This document shows positions 33,696-45,718 of a stretch of 64,000 bases of DNA, piece after piece. Location of the stretch: the NCBI GenBank assembly GCA_016630955.3, contig CM049988.1:2480001-2544000 (forward strand), read 5' to 3'. A program made the position numbers and the translations under genes. Below the pieces are notes generated by a model. That model searched no databases, was not told the DNA's origin, and saw nothing but the letters and a program-made list of their open reading frames with translations. Origin of the DNA: Didymella arachidicola (Eukaryota > Ascomycota > Dothideomycetes > Pleosporales > Didymellaceae). Positions within the stretch are counted from its first letter, which is position 1. Each line of letters starts with the position of its first letter.

Positions 33696-35185
33696 GGTGG
33701 GCGAAGTTTTTTGTTATAAGTGAGGCACACAGGTGATCGTGCGGTTCAACGCGAGGGAAGAGTGATGAGCATGTCCTGGAGTTATTGTTGTAGACAGGCA
33801 GCAGTGTTTGCAAGTCTGAGTGTTCACATGCCATGACGATGTTTGCCGGGGAGCCACATCTTGGACCCTGATTCTAGCGCCATCTGCGCCTCGTGGATGT
33901 GGCTGTGGATCTATAGTCCTGGAGACGGGCATCCTTGACTCCTGCATTTTCTCTAACCAAAGTTTCTTGCATTGGCATCGTATACATTGTAGAATTTCAG
34001 ATATACCAAGCTGCAGATGGTGCTACGCACGTCTGCAAATTTTATTACATGGCTGGATTTGAAGATCAACAAACAGGCAAGTGGAATGCCACCAAGGACT
34101 TAGACCTTTACATAGTATGCGCAGGGCCGAGAAGAACGGAGTGAAGAACTCTACTCTGGAACATCACGAGATTAGACTTGAGAATAACTTCTATGTCGCT
34201 AAAGAGTGCAGTATCGCGTTCCAGAAAGGGGACATACTGTTCGTCAGGACGGATTTCACGACAATATCGGACATGAACCTGACTTTGGAGTCAATCGGTG
34301 CTATGCAGAGTATCCAAAAAAAGAGGCAGCAGGCAGTTGTTGAGGCTGCTGGTGACGTCTTGCGCTCGATGTGACATGAAGGCTTCACAGGTGATCCTTC
34401 TTCACAGCCAGGGTCGGTTACCCGCTCGCTGGCTGGGGTATGCCAATCAGACAAATAAAAGCTATACAAATATATGCATTCGGGAACTGCAGTTCATTCT
34501 CTCGATCTCGGCATGCTCGGCTCGACCCGACGTCCGTGGCTCGTGGCTGCCCTGGCTTTCCATGACGCCGCCAACATTCGGCAAGCCTCAGCCCTACGCG
34601 CTGGCCTGCAGCTTTTGCCCTGAAGAAATTGTCGGCGTCGATCATCCGCATCCCCATCATCTCCTTGCGGAGATCCTGCGTTGTGGTACTCGTAGACGCC
34701 GTGTCAGCAGACGGCAGTATTTTTTGCCGGCACGCAAAGCAGCTCAGATCAACACGCATAGCCGGCACGCTCGTGCTGTTGTGAGGTCCAAACAAAGACA
34801 TGCGACGTCATCATCAGCCTCAACTTTACGCGTCAGTCTGGAACCTCTCTCAACGCTCAGCAAGCGTGATATCTGATGGCGTCGGTGCACTTGTCAACCA
34901 ATTGCTGGCACAGCCATGATCTCTAATGATCGCTACGGCCACCCGGTGGCTTGCGTGTTGTGCTTGCGCAGCGCCTTCCTTAGGTGCCCCTAGAACACGT
35001 CATAGCTAGCATCTCCATAAAAATTGAGACCGCCTCATCGACCGCGCGTATGAGGTTGGGAGGCCCCAGATTCAGGATTCAGGATTCAGGATTCACGACA
35101 TCAATTCCGTTTCACCACCGCAGCCTTTGCTTGCCATTTCACCGCAATCAACGCTGCTGCACGTCGTCGTCGAGTCCGATACACC
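33696..35185. other. Intergenic region with a weak plus-strand frame
   Basis: About 1.5 kb between divergent genes. It contains a possible short ORF (separate entry) and, near 35068-35095, three tandem copies of AGGATTC. Confidence 0.5.
34117..34374 (+). CDS. Hypothetical short protein
   Basis: An 85-codon frame beginning MRRAEKNGVKNSTLEHHEIR and containing NNFYVAKECSIAFQKGDIL. Its composition is protein-like: mixed charged and hydrophobic residues, no repeats. A second plausible stretch (QIYQAADGATHVCKFYY, near 34000-34060) lies upstream in another frame, so this may be a multi-exon or frameshifted gene. I recognise no domain and could not find a convincing splice between the two parts. Confidence 0.3.
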   Translation: MRRAEKNGVKNSTLEHHEIRLENNFYVAKECSIAFQKGDILFVRTDFTTISDMNLTLESIGAMQSIQKKRQQAVVEAAGDVLRSM

Positions 35186-36203
35186 ATGGGTCTTTTCGGT
35201 CGCCGCCGGTCTGAGCACTCGGCTGCCACAGCCGTCGAGCACGGCCATCCTGAACTCACAAAGCCACAGCTCAAGCGAGCAACTCGAACACGCAAGACCT
35301 GGGCCCTAATCACATCCTTTTTCCTATTTGTTGCTGTCATCTTCCTCATCCTTTTGCAAATCAGCGGCACATACAACAAGCGCCTACTGAGGGATTGGTA
35401 CTTTCTCCGCCTAGACCTCAGCAATGTCGTGCCCTCGTCGGTGCCCAACTTTGCCCTGATCAACACCATTGCACAGACACTCGGTCTGCACGATTTCTAC
35501 CAGGTTGGCCTATGGGGCTTCTGCGAGGGCTACAAGGGTGAGGGCGTCACCTATTGCTCGCCGCCCAAAACACTATACTGGTTCAATCCCGTTGAGATCC
35601 TGCGCAATGAATTACTCGCTGGAGCCTCGAGTAAGCACTTGCCAACACTTGAGCCGTTTGTATCTGACACATGCAGTCAACCTGCCCGCCGACATAAACG
35701 ACATCCTCGACCTTATCAGGCTCGTGTCGAATTGGATGTTTGGCCTCTTCCTGACCGGCACGGTTCTTTCCTTCGTCCTGATCTTTGTCATGCCGCTCTC
35801 TGTCTTCACGCGCTGGCTCGCGCTGCCTGTTGCAATCCTCGCCTTCCTCAACGCGCTCTTCGTCACCGTCGCCTCGGTCCTAGCAACCGTCATGTTCGTC
35901 ATCTTCAAGAACACTATTAGTGGCGTGGCAGAGCTGAACATCGGCGCCAAGATCGGCGTGACGATGTTTGCGTTCATGTGGGTTGCCAGCGCATTCACCA
36001 TCTTTGCGTGGTTGGTGCAGATGGGCTTGTGCTGTTGCTGCGCAAGTCGAAGGGATGTAAAGACGGGCCGCAAGAGGGGCAATGAGAAGGCGTACTCCAT
36101 GGACATCCAGAGGGGCGTCACTGATGGAGCTGCGGACCCTGTTGTCGAGCCCAAGGAGAACGCGCACCCCGCGCGCGGTGTCAAGTTCTGGAAGCGTCGC
36201 TAG
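35186..36203 (+). CDS. SUR7/PalI-family four-helix plasma-membrane protein
   Basis: Exons 35186-35630 and 35677-36203 give 323 aa. SUR7-family proteins are claudin-like four-helix proteins of eisosomes or cell-cell contacts in fungi. The layout fits: a short cytosolic N terminus, helix 1 (TWALITSFFLFVAVIFLIL), a long extracellular loop with the family's paired cysteines (LWGFCEGYKGEGVTYCSPP, the G-x-C...C motif), three further helices (about 160-185, 190-225 and 235-265), a CCCC cluster at the membrane border (likely palmitoylated) and a basic tail ending KFWKRR. The intron lies in the extracellular loop and uses GTAAGC and ATGCAG. The exact subfamily (Sur7, Pun1, FmpA or other) cannot be set from sequence alone. 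Confidence 0.88.
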
Positions 36204-36771
36204 GGGCCTCGCCTCGACGCACAAGTGTCTGATTCATTATTTATGATGAACGCACCACAATGGTAATAGAAGAAACTGTTAGATCGCATTTTTATTGCAT
36301 CGATACGAGCAAGCGCGGCGTTGGTTGATGGGATGATGGCCCACACGGCCTTTAGGTTTTGTGTACGAGCATTTGAGCATATACGTTGATACATCGTATT
36401 TCTACACCTGTCACGAGAAACGTCGTCTCATCTCGCTTGCGCTCTCATGTTACTAGATCTTGGTCAAACTTTAACACGTTAGGAAGCTCCAAGGTGCTTC
36501 CAATGTCTGCGTCAGCACTTACCGTCACTTGCACATTCCCGTTTGTCTGTGATCATAGCTTCTTTGTTACAGGTCGATCCACACAAACTTCTCGCCTGCG
36601 CCCATTAAAAGCCTTTCCCCTTCAATACAATATCGCTGGTCCCTACTGCCCACGTCCTCTCATCTAATCTGCGACTCCAAGCACATTGGCTAGTATCATC
36701 GCACACACCAGCAAGCGCGTTCCCCTTCAATTGCCGTGCACTTCGCTGCAGTCAGCGCCACGACCACAGAT
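36204..36771. other. Intergenic spacer before BTB pseudogene
   Basis: About 570 bp, AT-richer than the flanking CDS, with no recognisable coding sequence. Confidence 0.5.
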
Positions 36772-37572
36772 ATGAACCGTAAGAAGGATCCACTGCGCAT
36801 CGAGTATGTTGTTTCTACCATCACAGTGTCGGGAAAAGGAATCAACTGACACGGCCGCAGGGAAGCAGCTCGAGGCGAGGTTGTCACTGTTGTGGTCGGA
36901 CCTGAGAGTGTCAAGTATTCTGTGCACAACACAATTCTCGTGGAGTATTCTGAGTATTTTAAGAAGGCCCTGCAAGGTCAATGGAAGGAGGCAGATGAGG
37001 GCGTGATCTGACTGGAAGATGTTGAGCCTGAAACATGTAAGTCAAAGACAGAAGATGTCGGGGAGAAATCACTTACTCTCTGTGTAGTCAGCGTCTTCGT
37101 TGGCTGGATCTACATCCAAAGGCTACTGCGATCTCCATGGGACGCATTTAAAGACGGGGAGCAAATCATTTACCAGATCGGATTGCTCAAGGCCAACATC
37201 TTCGGCGATCGCTTTCTGAGCCCTCAATTCTCCCAGGTCGCCCGTCACGACTTGATTTACTCACTTGCGAAGTTTCAGCAGCTATACTGCCAGACTGTCA
37301 TCTATGCATTTGCCAATCTACCGCCCGATGATCCACTCTTGCAGTTGACGGTGGATGCCTACTGTAAGAACAGCGGTTTTGATGATCAGGGCAAAGGTAC
37401 TGACATGCTTAACGATCTTCCCATGGCTTTTGTAGTCAAGGTTATGAAGAAGCTGACAGACGAGGTGGCATTGCTCAAGCCAAAGGCCAGGCAGGTAGTG
37501 CTGAATGTGTTCGACTACCACAACTATGCTTCGGAGCAAGAAAGAGGAGAGTGGTGTCTGTGGGGTTACTGA
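36772..37572 (+). pseudogene. BTB/POZ-domain gene interrupted by an in-frame TGA
   Basis: Exons 36772-36803, 36861-37036 and 37088-37572 keep frame and normal splice sites. The BTB core is clear: VVTVVVGPESVKYSVHNTIL, VEYSEYFKKALQGQWKEA and VEPETFSVFVGWIYIQ, followed by a helical region ending in FDYHNY. A TGA at 37009-37011 sits between EGVI and LEDVEP, in the middle of the BTB fold, leaving a fragment of about 60 residues. CGA to TGA (a C-to-T change) would be the simplest origin. The rest of the frame has stayed open, so the lesion looks recent. It resembles the two BTB genes at 55.5-57.5 kb. Alternatives are an assembly error or stop-codon readthrough; no intron can remove the TGA. Confidence 0.65.
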
Positions 37573-40500
37573 TGGTTTCTAGAGTCCGCTCTCAGCCGAA
37601 GAAAACATCGACAAGCTTGCAAAATTTATTGCAAGAATCGATATCAAGGGAAGCACAGCCCGATACAATACTTTCCTCCCTACCTCCCACCTCGCTCGAT
37701 CAGAAACATGCAATTTTTGTCATCGTAATAGTGAAGCAGTTCAGAGTACAATCCTACTGCTATTGCAAGCACAGTACTTGTAGCAATTCTAGGGATTGAG
37801 ACAGAGCATAAGTCTATGGAGCATGTTGACGCAGCTGTAGAACCTATAAGCGTCTCTTCAATGCTGCACGTATATATCGATTGCTTAGTCAACTGACTGA
37901 GTATCACTGTCCTCTGCTCTGTTATTCTGTGAAATTTCTACCGAAGTCTCAGACCAAACGGCTCATCGAGAAATTAGCCAGTATAATCTTTGTTGAGTTG
38001 TAGGGAGTTTGTACCGAGGGTCGGCACAATTCCTGGTCACCTGTCAGATACGATGTAGGGACTTGGTACTTGTACAATTAACAGTCTTGCATGGCTTTCA
38101 GTGGATATCGTTCATGCTACACACTGCTAATGCACGGGATCCGTGCAGCATACGAGCAGCCTCACCCACATATCACGCTGCACACAACATCAGTAGTCGC
38201 ACGTAGAGCTAATCTAAGATCACCCACAACAATGCTACTTATAGACGGAATAGAAACAGAGATTCAACAATAAAGCGAGGCGAAAGGCTCATCTCTTGAT
38301 TCTCGAAACAGTTCCCCCCAAGACTGTCACACGAGCGGCTGCTGGCTGTATGAAGCCAGCGGACTTTGCGCGAGGTGCCAGCTGCTGCTGATGCATAGTT
38401 GCTACTGCCGATGTATAACTCACGACATATGCGGTATTCCTCCACCAGATCTTTGGGTCTGCCTCCGAAACCCCGTCCCAATCGCGTCAACGTATGCCGC
38501 GAGCATATCTGTTCCGTGCTCTCCTTTGGAAGCTACCAGTATATTCACATATCCCGCACCAAGAGAGACAGATTCCATTCTTTCGTACACTGTAAAACCC
38601 CATATGATACATCGGCCCCCTTCCTCCCCCCAGATCTTATGAAGCGTATTGACACCGCCCCAACATCCATCACGTCTGATCGAGAAAGTGTCTGGAGATG
38701 GTCACTAGATTTGCAAATTACCACGCGCGTGCAAGATACCCTTTCTCTCAACGGTACGCAGGCAAGCCAAGTAAGCAGGACATCGCCACCTTTGACAGCA
38801 GGAGAAACGCGCGATACCGAATCCGCCGAGACCTCGCAGATCCCGTCGTGGCTGGAAAGCGAAAGTTGAGTACAGCTGTCAATCGCAGAGACTTTCACGC
38901 ACTACGCTTGGCGATATCTGGATTCGGCTACGCGGTTCGTTGGCCGGTGCACCACACGTGCTGTCATTTTTATCGAGGTTTGTGCTACCGATCTGTGTAC
39001 GAAGATCACGTACTGACCATCACTTTGCGGTTTTGCAGATGCCAACGCGCATTCTCACAGCGAGTATCAAGCTTAATTCGTACCGCCGTCTTCGCGGGCA
39101 TACACAGTACAGGCAGCTTGGCTAACGCAATTGCAAAGACTGTGTGCCGCATGCTATACGACATTCGATGCTGAGACTGACGCGAAGCAAGTCCTCGTAC
39201 ATGATCCCGATCAAGCGTTTTAGTTCAACCCGGGGTATTTTGCTTGCAGCGGTAGATTGCACATGCGATCGAACCACGGTCGGCCTTGCAATACGCATGG
39301 GCGGCAGCAAATCTGAGATTCCGACATCGTTGTCGTGGAGATTGATAACGTCTCCATTGTACATGGCATCATAAAGCACCAGAGCCTCGTGTTGCCCCTG
39401 GGCGTGTTTTACTAAAGGTGCATGAATGCCCGACTCTGTTGCTTTGCTTCTTTAAAGGCAGAACGCTCTTCGACGCCTCGTAGTGAAAAGGTTGCATGCA
39501 TTCTCTTCTCACGATCGTCCCTCTTATCGCATCGGATGCTTCGAGGCCACCGAGCCGAGAGACAAACAAAGCGCGACGCTTTATTGTGCACGCCCCGGCC
39601 GTGGTGTTGTCTTAGCCGCGGGAGCGTCGTGTGTTAAAGGCTTTGGATGTGCGAGCTAAGTAAACGACTTTCTGGGTTTCTGCTGTGATTTGCACGGCAT
39701 GGAAGGGTTCTTGTTGCCGAGGGAGGGTTGTTTGGGGGTGGACATGAATTGGACACGGATTGGTGTGTTGGGCTGGGGTGGGATCGATGGTGGTTCGTTC
39801 AAAGGGGTTCGTCGCACTATCCGAGGCGAAATTTGTTGCGTGTACGCCGAGCTCGAATGGTTCGCTGATATTTCTGGAGCAGTTATAATAACCAAGGCAG
39901 GCCTGTCATGTGCCTCTCAAAGCAAGCCTCCACGTAATCAACCGTGAGAGGAAGACCCACCCGCTTGGTCCCTGTCAGATCCACTGTTTCAATCAAAGTC
40001 GTTGTTCAACAATTGAGTGTGGTCGGGCACGGGTAAGTTGGCTGTGGCAACAAGGTAGCCAAAGCCTCTTCGTACACATTGTAAAAGGAGGGTGGTATCT
40101 CCCTATAAACAGACATGCCACTGCACTAAGAGCAGATGGTCTCTACTATAGGCGTGAAATGATTAACGTCTTTGTAACTAAGGAGTCCGCAACGGATAAG
40201 AGACTGGCAGTGACGTCTTAATCCAAATGCATTCGCAGCAATAACTGTCCAGAGTCTCGAGCACAGTAGGGCGAAATTTGACGCCGCGAGGGAAACCAAC
40301 TGATCTTTGCAGCTCTCGCAGCTGGATTGTCAGCCTGCTCGAATGGCAGGCCAGACAGTCCCTAAGTAAAGTCCTCGGATTCCACACGGCCATTATCGCC
40401 GGGCGGAGCACCGTTGGCGCTCCAAATCAAACCACCGCTCGAGCTCGTTCGTATTTTGAAAAGCACGCTGACAAGAGAGATTCTGTCCGTTGTCCGTGAC

Positions 40501-41692
40501 ACACAATTTACAGACATGAGATAGGCCGACACAAGTCCCACAGACAGACGAAGCGCCAAGAGACGCAAGCCAAGTAAAGCTAGATGGTAAGACGCCAGAA
40601 TGTCAAGAAGGGCCAAAACGAAAGTGAGCTTAGGTGCAAATTCTTGCCAACAGCAAGGAAATAATGGAATAGAGGAGACATCTATTGATATTTCCTAGAT
40701 GAGTAGGAAAGTTATGCACTAAATAAAACAGATTTCTAAGAACTAGGGAGGCGAAGCAGGATGGACATGATTATCGAGGTTGAGTCGCCTACCTGAGGTT
40801 ATCAGTAGGCTGAATTAAATGCCGTTACTGTAGACATTGTGGAGTGACGGAGTATCTGGAGGCATTATTGCGTGGTTTTCCGACTCGAGCGCTGCGAGAG
40901 GAGGATGGGATGCAGCCAATCCCAGCAGCCTCATCCTTCCACATCCGCGGCAGCGCCGTGCATATTACACGCTGGACAACTGGTAGCCACCAACGAACGA
41001 CCGGCCCTCTCGTGGACAGCGTGGTTTACGTTACGGTGCCGTCTCGAGACTCGTTCCGTGGTATAGGAAACCCCGATCGCGACCGTTCGATATACTCGTA
41101 ATGCACCACCATACATTCAATCCCTTTCCCAATCTCATCTCGTCTTAACTCCACATGCCTTACTCTATCATGTTCGTTAATCCGCAGTCCCCAACATCTC
41201 ATCTCTGCGCTTTATTGTATGTATATACCAGACAGACAGACAGACAGGAATAAGCTAGCCCTGACTTTAAATAAATCACTAGCTCAGAGACTGTTGGCGA
41301 AGATGCTGCGGGGATAAGCTGTGAGCGACAAAGATTGTTGGTGATTAGTCGTGTCATGTCGCGTGTCTGGCGCTTGTGATAAGGGACGAAAGAAGCGTTG
41401 CGGAGGGAGAGAATTGGTGAGCTTGGGGTTTATCAAGAGGTGGATGATGGGGAGGGGCAGGAAATGGGATTAGGGCGGTGCTGCGATGGTGAACATTCAT
41501 GGCAAGGATGCATGGGACCTAGTCGACCAAGGACAGCAAGTGCGTTTTGGCTACAGTGACCCAGGGTCGTCCACAGCGGGAGCCAGACAGAGGGATAGTG
41601 GGTCGCTTGATGTATAATATATGTGTGTGTGTGATGTTAGAGATATGTACAGGGTTACCTACTCGGTTCTGTGGGCTTTTGGTCTCGGGGGG
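37573..41692. other. Gene-poor 4-kb region
   Basis: No frame on either strand shows a domain or a credible exon set. Frames such as 38399-38869 (+) and 39122-39379 (-) have no conserved look. It contains a GACAGACAGACAG run near 41230-41248 and GTGTGTGT near 41620. The part next to 41692 must hold the PPR gene's 3' UTR. Confidence 0.5.
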
Positions 41693-44479
41693 TTAGTCGC
41701 TCGTGGAGCTTGGAGTCGGTCCATCTGCGCTGGTTTGATTCGGCGTCGAAGTGGCGTGGCTGGATGTTGTTGCGGACTCTGCAGGCTCTAGGTACTCGTC
41801 CGCGCCAGACGCTGAGTCTACAGACCGGCCTGATGTCGACTGTGTCGCAACGTCCGCTTTGGAGATGACGACCGCGGGCTCGTCGTCCGGCTCGAGGAAA
41901 TCATCCGCCTCCTCCAGACTCCCATGATCCCAATGCGTGGGCTCCTTGAACGTAACCGCCTGCTTGAACAGACTCTTCAGCCCGGGGATCTTGAACCGCT
42001 CTTGTTCCTCCGTCTCCCTCTGCACCGCAGCCGCGACATCCCTCCTCTCCTTCTCCGCCCTGTTCCGCTCCAGACTCGCCGTCAACTCCGCCCGGGGCTG
42101 CACCCTGGCCAGCGCCCGTAGTAGCCCGGGGTCCAACTGCTCCGTCTCCGGCACAAACGGCATCGTCTCGCCGATGCGCTCCACGAGCTGCGCTTTCGCG
42201 TACCCGCGCACCATGACGCCGTACGTGTATGTGTCTGGCTCGACGCCGCGGGCGCGCATGAGCGCGCGCACGCGCTCCGCGGCGCTGACTTGGCCGGCTT
42301 TGAAGAAGGCTTGCATCAGCATGTTCCAGGTGTATGTGTTTGGCGGGGTGCCGTGCGCGCTCATGTCCTGGATGAGCTGGGAGGCGGATGCGTATTGCTG
42401 TTTTTGGGCGAAGGCGTACAGGAAGGCGTTCCAGATGACGGGTTTTGTGGCGAGGGCGAGGAGTGTTGGGTGGGGGGATGAGGAGGAGAGGCCGCGTTTG
42501 AAGATGTGGTAGAGGTTCTCGAGGTACGCGGGGGCGAGGGGCTGGATGCTTTGGATTTCGGTCTGGAGCATGAGATATAGCGCTTGCTCGGTTGGCGCCA
42601 GCTTTGTTTGTGGAGGGTCGAGGGCTGTTGTGTCTGCATTATGCTCGACGTTGTCTCTCATGGCGCGACTTCCAAACTTCGCGAAAGGCTTCAGAGGTGT
42701 CCAGTCGAAGAGGTCGAGGTACGTCCGCCACATCAGATTAGCGTCGAGGGAGGGGACGGGCTTGTTGTGCTCGCAGGTGTAGATGTAGTAGAGATAGTCC
42801 GTCGCCAGCCAGGAATCTTCCAGCTCCTTTGCTTTCTTCAAACAGAAGTCTGCAAACGCCTTGAACATGGTAGGATCGTTTTGGGTTGTGCAGCCATGGA
42901 GCAGGATCGAGTATGTGTGCTTGTCCGCTTTCAGTCCGTTGTCTTCCAGGGCGTTGAAGACCTTGAAGGCAGTCGCAAAGTCACCAGCGTCCATGGCGTT
43001 GTGCATGACCACGTCGTAGAGCAGGAGATCCATCTTCACCCCGAATTCGACAAACTTTGCCACAATACCCGGTGTCTCGTGGTAGTTCCTTGCTTGGCGC
43101 ATGCTTCCACGAAGGACAGCAGCACAAGTCCATCGAAAAACGTCTGAGGCGACAAACGTCTCGCGATCAGTTCTGTTGAACGACTTGAGACGGCGCTCCA
43201 GACACTGCAGAGCATACGCTGTCTCGCCAGCTTCAGCGAAAGCAGAAGCGTAGTGCAGCACAGTACCGATGGCGAGTCGTGTCCTGGCCTTGATCAACGC
43301 ATCATACACTTTCTTCAGATCCGCGGGATCAGCTAGGAGGGTCAGGCTGTACAGCAAGTCCTGCGAGAAGACTGCAGCATCCACCTTCTCCGTGCAGGTA
43401 ATGAAGGTAGTGACGAACTTTCGCACGTTGGCGGCTGCAGACGTTTCCCAGCCCTGGCCTGGGCTGTACTGTTCTTTCAGATGCAGCTTCGCCAGATAGG
43501 CGAGGCCATCCGCCAGAAGCAAGAACTTGGTCTGCGGCAGCTCATTATCCAGGGCGAGCACAGTCATCAAGTCCTGCGCATATCCGGGCTTGTGCTCTAG
43601 CATGTACACTAGCGTGGTCTCGTAGTACCTCTGCTTGTGTTGAAACACGTGCCAATTCGTCCAGATGCGTCCTGGGCCATCTCTCTCCACGCCATCGAGC
43701 AGCTCCTCGGCGAAGGTCTGACAGCGAGGATCGTGCTCGATAGTGATGGGCTTCGTCAGGGCATTCACTTTCGCGTAGGCGTTTCTGTCCAGCGCAGCAA
43801 ACGCGTCAAGCAGCCAACGCTCATCATCTGCGTGGTGTTCGCTGTACTTGGTGACGTTCGCAACCGTGTGGTCCCACCGCTTGAGGCTGAGGACGAGGCG
43901 CTTCAGCGACCTGTACTGGCCGTCGTACAGCGGCTTGTGCTTGTAGTTCCTCTTGTCGAGCTGCAGTCGTCGGGCGTGAGCTTGCAGGCGCTCTTCAGCC
44001 CTCGCAAGCAGTTTGACACGTCGTCGGCCGGCCGTTTGGGGGTCGAGGCCCCTGCTCGCCTGAGCTACCTGCTCCTTCCACGATCGCCGCCGCGAGTAGC
44101 GGGTCGCACTTGCCACTTGGTCGACAACGGCGGGTTGCGCCTGGCTGAAAGGATCGACCCAGCCGTCCGGAGCGGTGGCGTAGCTTCTTGTGTGGCGGCG
44201 GGCAAAGGATGCAATGTCGGCGTATCGAAGGTCGAGCGAGCATCGTGCCGGTATTGAACACGAAACACCATTCGCAGATGACGGCTGGCGATGATGTGCT
44301 ATAGCCTGTCCATGGCTGTGCTGGATCTGCTCTTTCCGAGGAGGTCTGCAGCTTCCATGCCGTCGTTCGCGTCTTCGCAGTACAGGAGAGTCGGCAAAGG
44401 CTCTCGGGGCGAGCCAGGGGAGGAGGAGCGTGTCAGCGCCGGCGGTGAGGCAAGCACTGGGGACGCGGGCGCGGGGCAT
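41693..44479 (-). CDS. Mitochondrial pentatricopeptide-repeat (PPR) protein
   Basis: Single exon. From the ATG at 44479 it gives 928 aa; the open frame continues further upstream, and an ATG at 44650 is possible. The N terminus is Arg/Ala/Ser-rich with RRHTRSYATAPDGWVDPF, typical of a cleaved mitochondrial presequence. Helical repeats fill the middle; clear PPR units include DLLLYDVVMHNAMDAGDFATA, GLKADKHTYSILLHGC, PVIWNAFLYAFAQKQQYASA, PPNTYTWNMLMQAFFKAGQ and VEPDTYTYGVMVRGYAKAQ. The C-terminal 120 residues are acidic and disordered. Fungal PPR proteins stabilise, process or help translate mitochondrial RNAs, or assist complex I assembly; which one applies here cannot be told. It is divergent from the cwf18 gene. 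Confidence 0.88.
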   Translation of the reverse strand: MPRARVPSACLTAGADTLLLPWLAPRAFADSPVLRRRERRHGSCRPPRKEQIQHSHGQAIAHHRQPSSANGVSCSIPARCSLDLRYADIASFARRHTRSYATAPDGWVDPFSQAQPAVVDQVASATRYSRRRSWKEQVAQASRGLDPQTAGRRRVKLLARAEERLQAHARRLQLDKRNYKHKPLYDGQYRSLKRLVLSLKRWDHTVANVTKYSEHHADDERWLLDAFAALDRNAYAKVNALTKPITIEHDPRCQTFAEELLDGVERDGPGRIWTNWHVFQHKQRYYETTLVYMLEHKPGYAQDLMTVLALDNELPQTKFLLLADGLAYLAKLHLKEQYSPGQGWETSAAANVRKFVTTFITCTEKVDAAVFSQDLLYSLTLLADPADLKKVYDALIKARTRLAIGTVLHYASAFAEAGETAYALQCLERRLKSFNRTDRETFVASDVFRWTCAAVLRGSMRQARNYHETPGIVAKFVEFGVKMDLLLYDVVMHNAMDAGDFATAFKVFNALEDNGLKADKHTYSILLHGCTTQNDPTMFKAFADFCLKKAKELEDSWLATDYLYYIYTCEHNKPVPSLDANLMWRTYLDLFDWTPLKPFAKFGSRAMRDNVEHNADTTALDPPQTKLAPTEQALYLMLQTEIQSIQPLAPAYLENLYHIFKRGLSSSSPHPTLLALATKPVIWNAFLYAFAQKQQYASASQLIQDMSAHGTPPNTYTWNMLMQAFFKAGQVSAAERVRALMRARGVEPDTYTYGVMVRGYAKAQLVERIGETMPFVPETEQLDPGLLRALARVQPRAELTASLERNRAEKERRDVAAAVQRETEEQERFKIPGLKSLFKQAVTFKEPTHWDHGSLEEADDFLEPDDEPAVVISKADVATQSTSGRSVDSASGADEYLEPAESATTSSHATSTPNQTSADGPTPSSTSD

Positions 44480-44815
44480 GAGAGGAGGCGATGTGGCAGA
44501 CTTCACCGAGCCATAGCGCGTGGGACGCGGTGATGGCGGTGCTGTCGCGAAAAAGTGGGAGCGCTGAGAGGCTGCAGTTGTGGTGCGAGTCGCCGGCCGT
44601 ACTCGGAGGTGCGACTTTTGGCCCGCAGCTTTGACTTTACGAACGACCATACCACAAGTCACCAATTCAAGGCGTGAAGAAGCTGCGTGTGCATATCTAC
44701 CTGGACCGCAGTCGCTGAAAGCACGCGACTCGCACGACACCTCCATTGCGTCTCTCCCTCCACGCAATCTTACACGATCCTGCCAACCTCTTCCAAGCAC
44801 CACACCACCACCGCC

Positions 44816-45433
44816 ATGTCCACCCACGAACACCTCTCCGCCGCCTCCAACGACCGCAAATCGCGGCTCGCCCAACTGAAATCCCTCAAGCGCAAACAAG
44901 CGCCCTCAGACGACACCCCCTCCCCCAGCGCCTCGACAGAACCCTCAACATCCCTCACACCCACCACCCAAGAAGAGCCCTCAGTAACATCCACCTACCT
45001 CTCCGGCCGCAACTTCGACCCCTCGACCCGCACCCTCAAACTCGGCTTCTCCAACCCGCCCATCACCGCCCCAGAATCAACCCTCGAATACAAAGCATCC
45101 CAGCTCGCGCTGCAAGCCCAACAATTAGCGCAGCAAGACACCGAGGGCGAACCGCTGGATTTGTTCCGCTTGCAGCCGAAGAAACCGAATTGGGATCTTA
45201 AGCGCGATTTGGAGGCTAAGATGAGGGAGGGGGGTTTGGAGGGGAAGACGTTGAGTGCGGTGGCGCGGTTGGTGAGGGAGAGGGTTGAGGGGCAGAGGAG
45301 GGTGAAGGAGGGGGATGGGGGGGACGGGGAGGTTGGGTTGGAGGGGGGCGAGTTGGTGGAGGGGGTGCATCAGCGTGAGGTGGAGGAGGAGAGGGAAAGG
45401 GCGAGGGAGGACGAGGACGTTGTTGAGGGGTGA
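44816..45433 (+). CDS. cwf18: Cwf18/CCDC12-family pre-mRNA splicing factor
   Basis: Intronless, 205 aa. Cwf18 proteins belong to the NineTeen/Cdc5-associated spliceosome. The family layout is visible: an N-terminal basic helix (SRLAQLKSLKRKQ), a Ser/Thr/Pro-rich linker, the central YLSGRNFDPSTRTLKLGF, and the signature EPLDLFRLQPKKPNWDLKRDL followed by a coiled coil (RLVRERVEGQRR) that ends in an acidic Glu/Gly-rich tail. The start at 44816 has a good context (CCGCCATGT); longer upstream frames are not supported. The tail composition (GGDGEV...EEERER) suggests low-complexity drift. Confidence 0.88.
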   Translation: MSTHEHLSAASNDRKSRLAQLKSLKRKQAPSDDTPSPSASTEPSTSLTPTTQEEPSVTSTYLSGRNFDPSTRTLKLGFSNPPITAPESTLEYKASQLALQAQQLAQQDTEGEPLDLFRLQPKKPNWDLKRDLEAKMREGGLEGKTLSAVARLVRERVEGQRRVKEGDGGDGEVGLEGGELVEGVHQREVEEERERAREDEDVVEG

Positions 45434-45718
45434 GGTGAGGTGAGGATGGCATGCAGTGGGATTATTGTATTGCTGGTTGTGCTGGTTGTGCTGGTTGTGG
45501 GTGCGGATAAGCGTCGCGCTGGGGTGGTGGGATGAGTGGCAGCTGGAGACGCTGGACTGCGATCGCTGGTTAGGGCAGACGCTCGAGTGATGGGAGCGCT
45601 CTGTGCAGCGCCGAGAGATGGAGAAGGATATGGAAGACAATATACCACAGACGTTATACCAAGACTAGTAGGATATCGAAACAAGCCACACGCCAACCGT
45701 ACAAATCCTCACCAATAC

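Noticed and set aside
45125..45640. Pro/His/Leu-rich minus-strand frame
   Set aside because: Antisense of the cwf18 coding sequence and of a GGTTGTGCT tandem repeat; low-complexity artefact.
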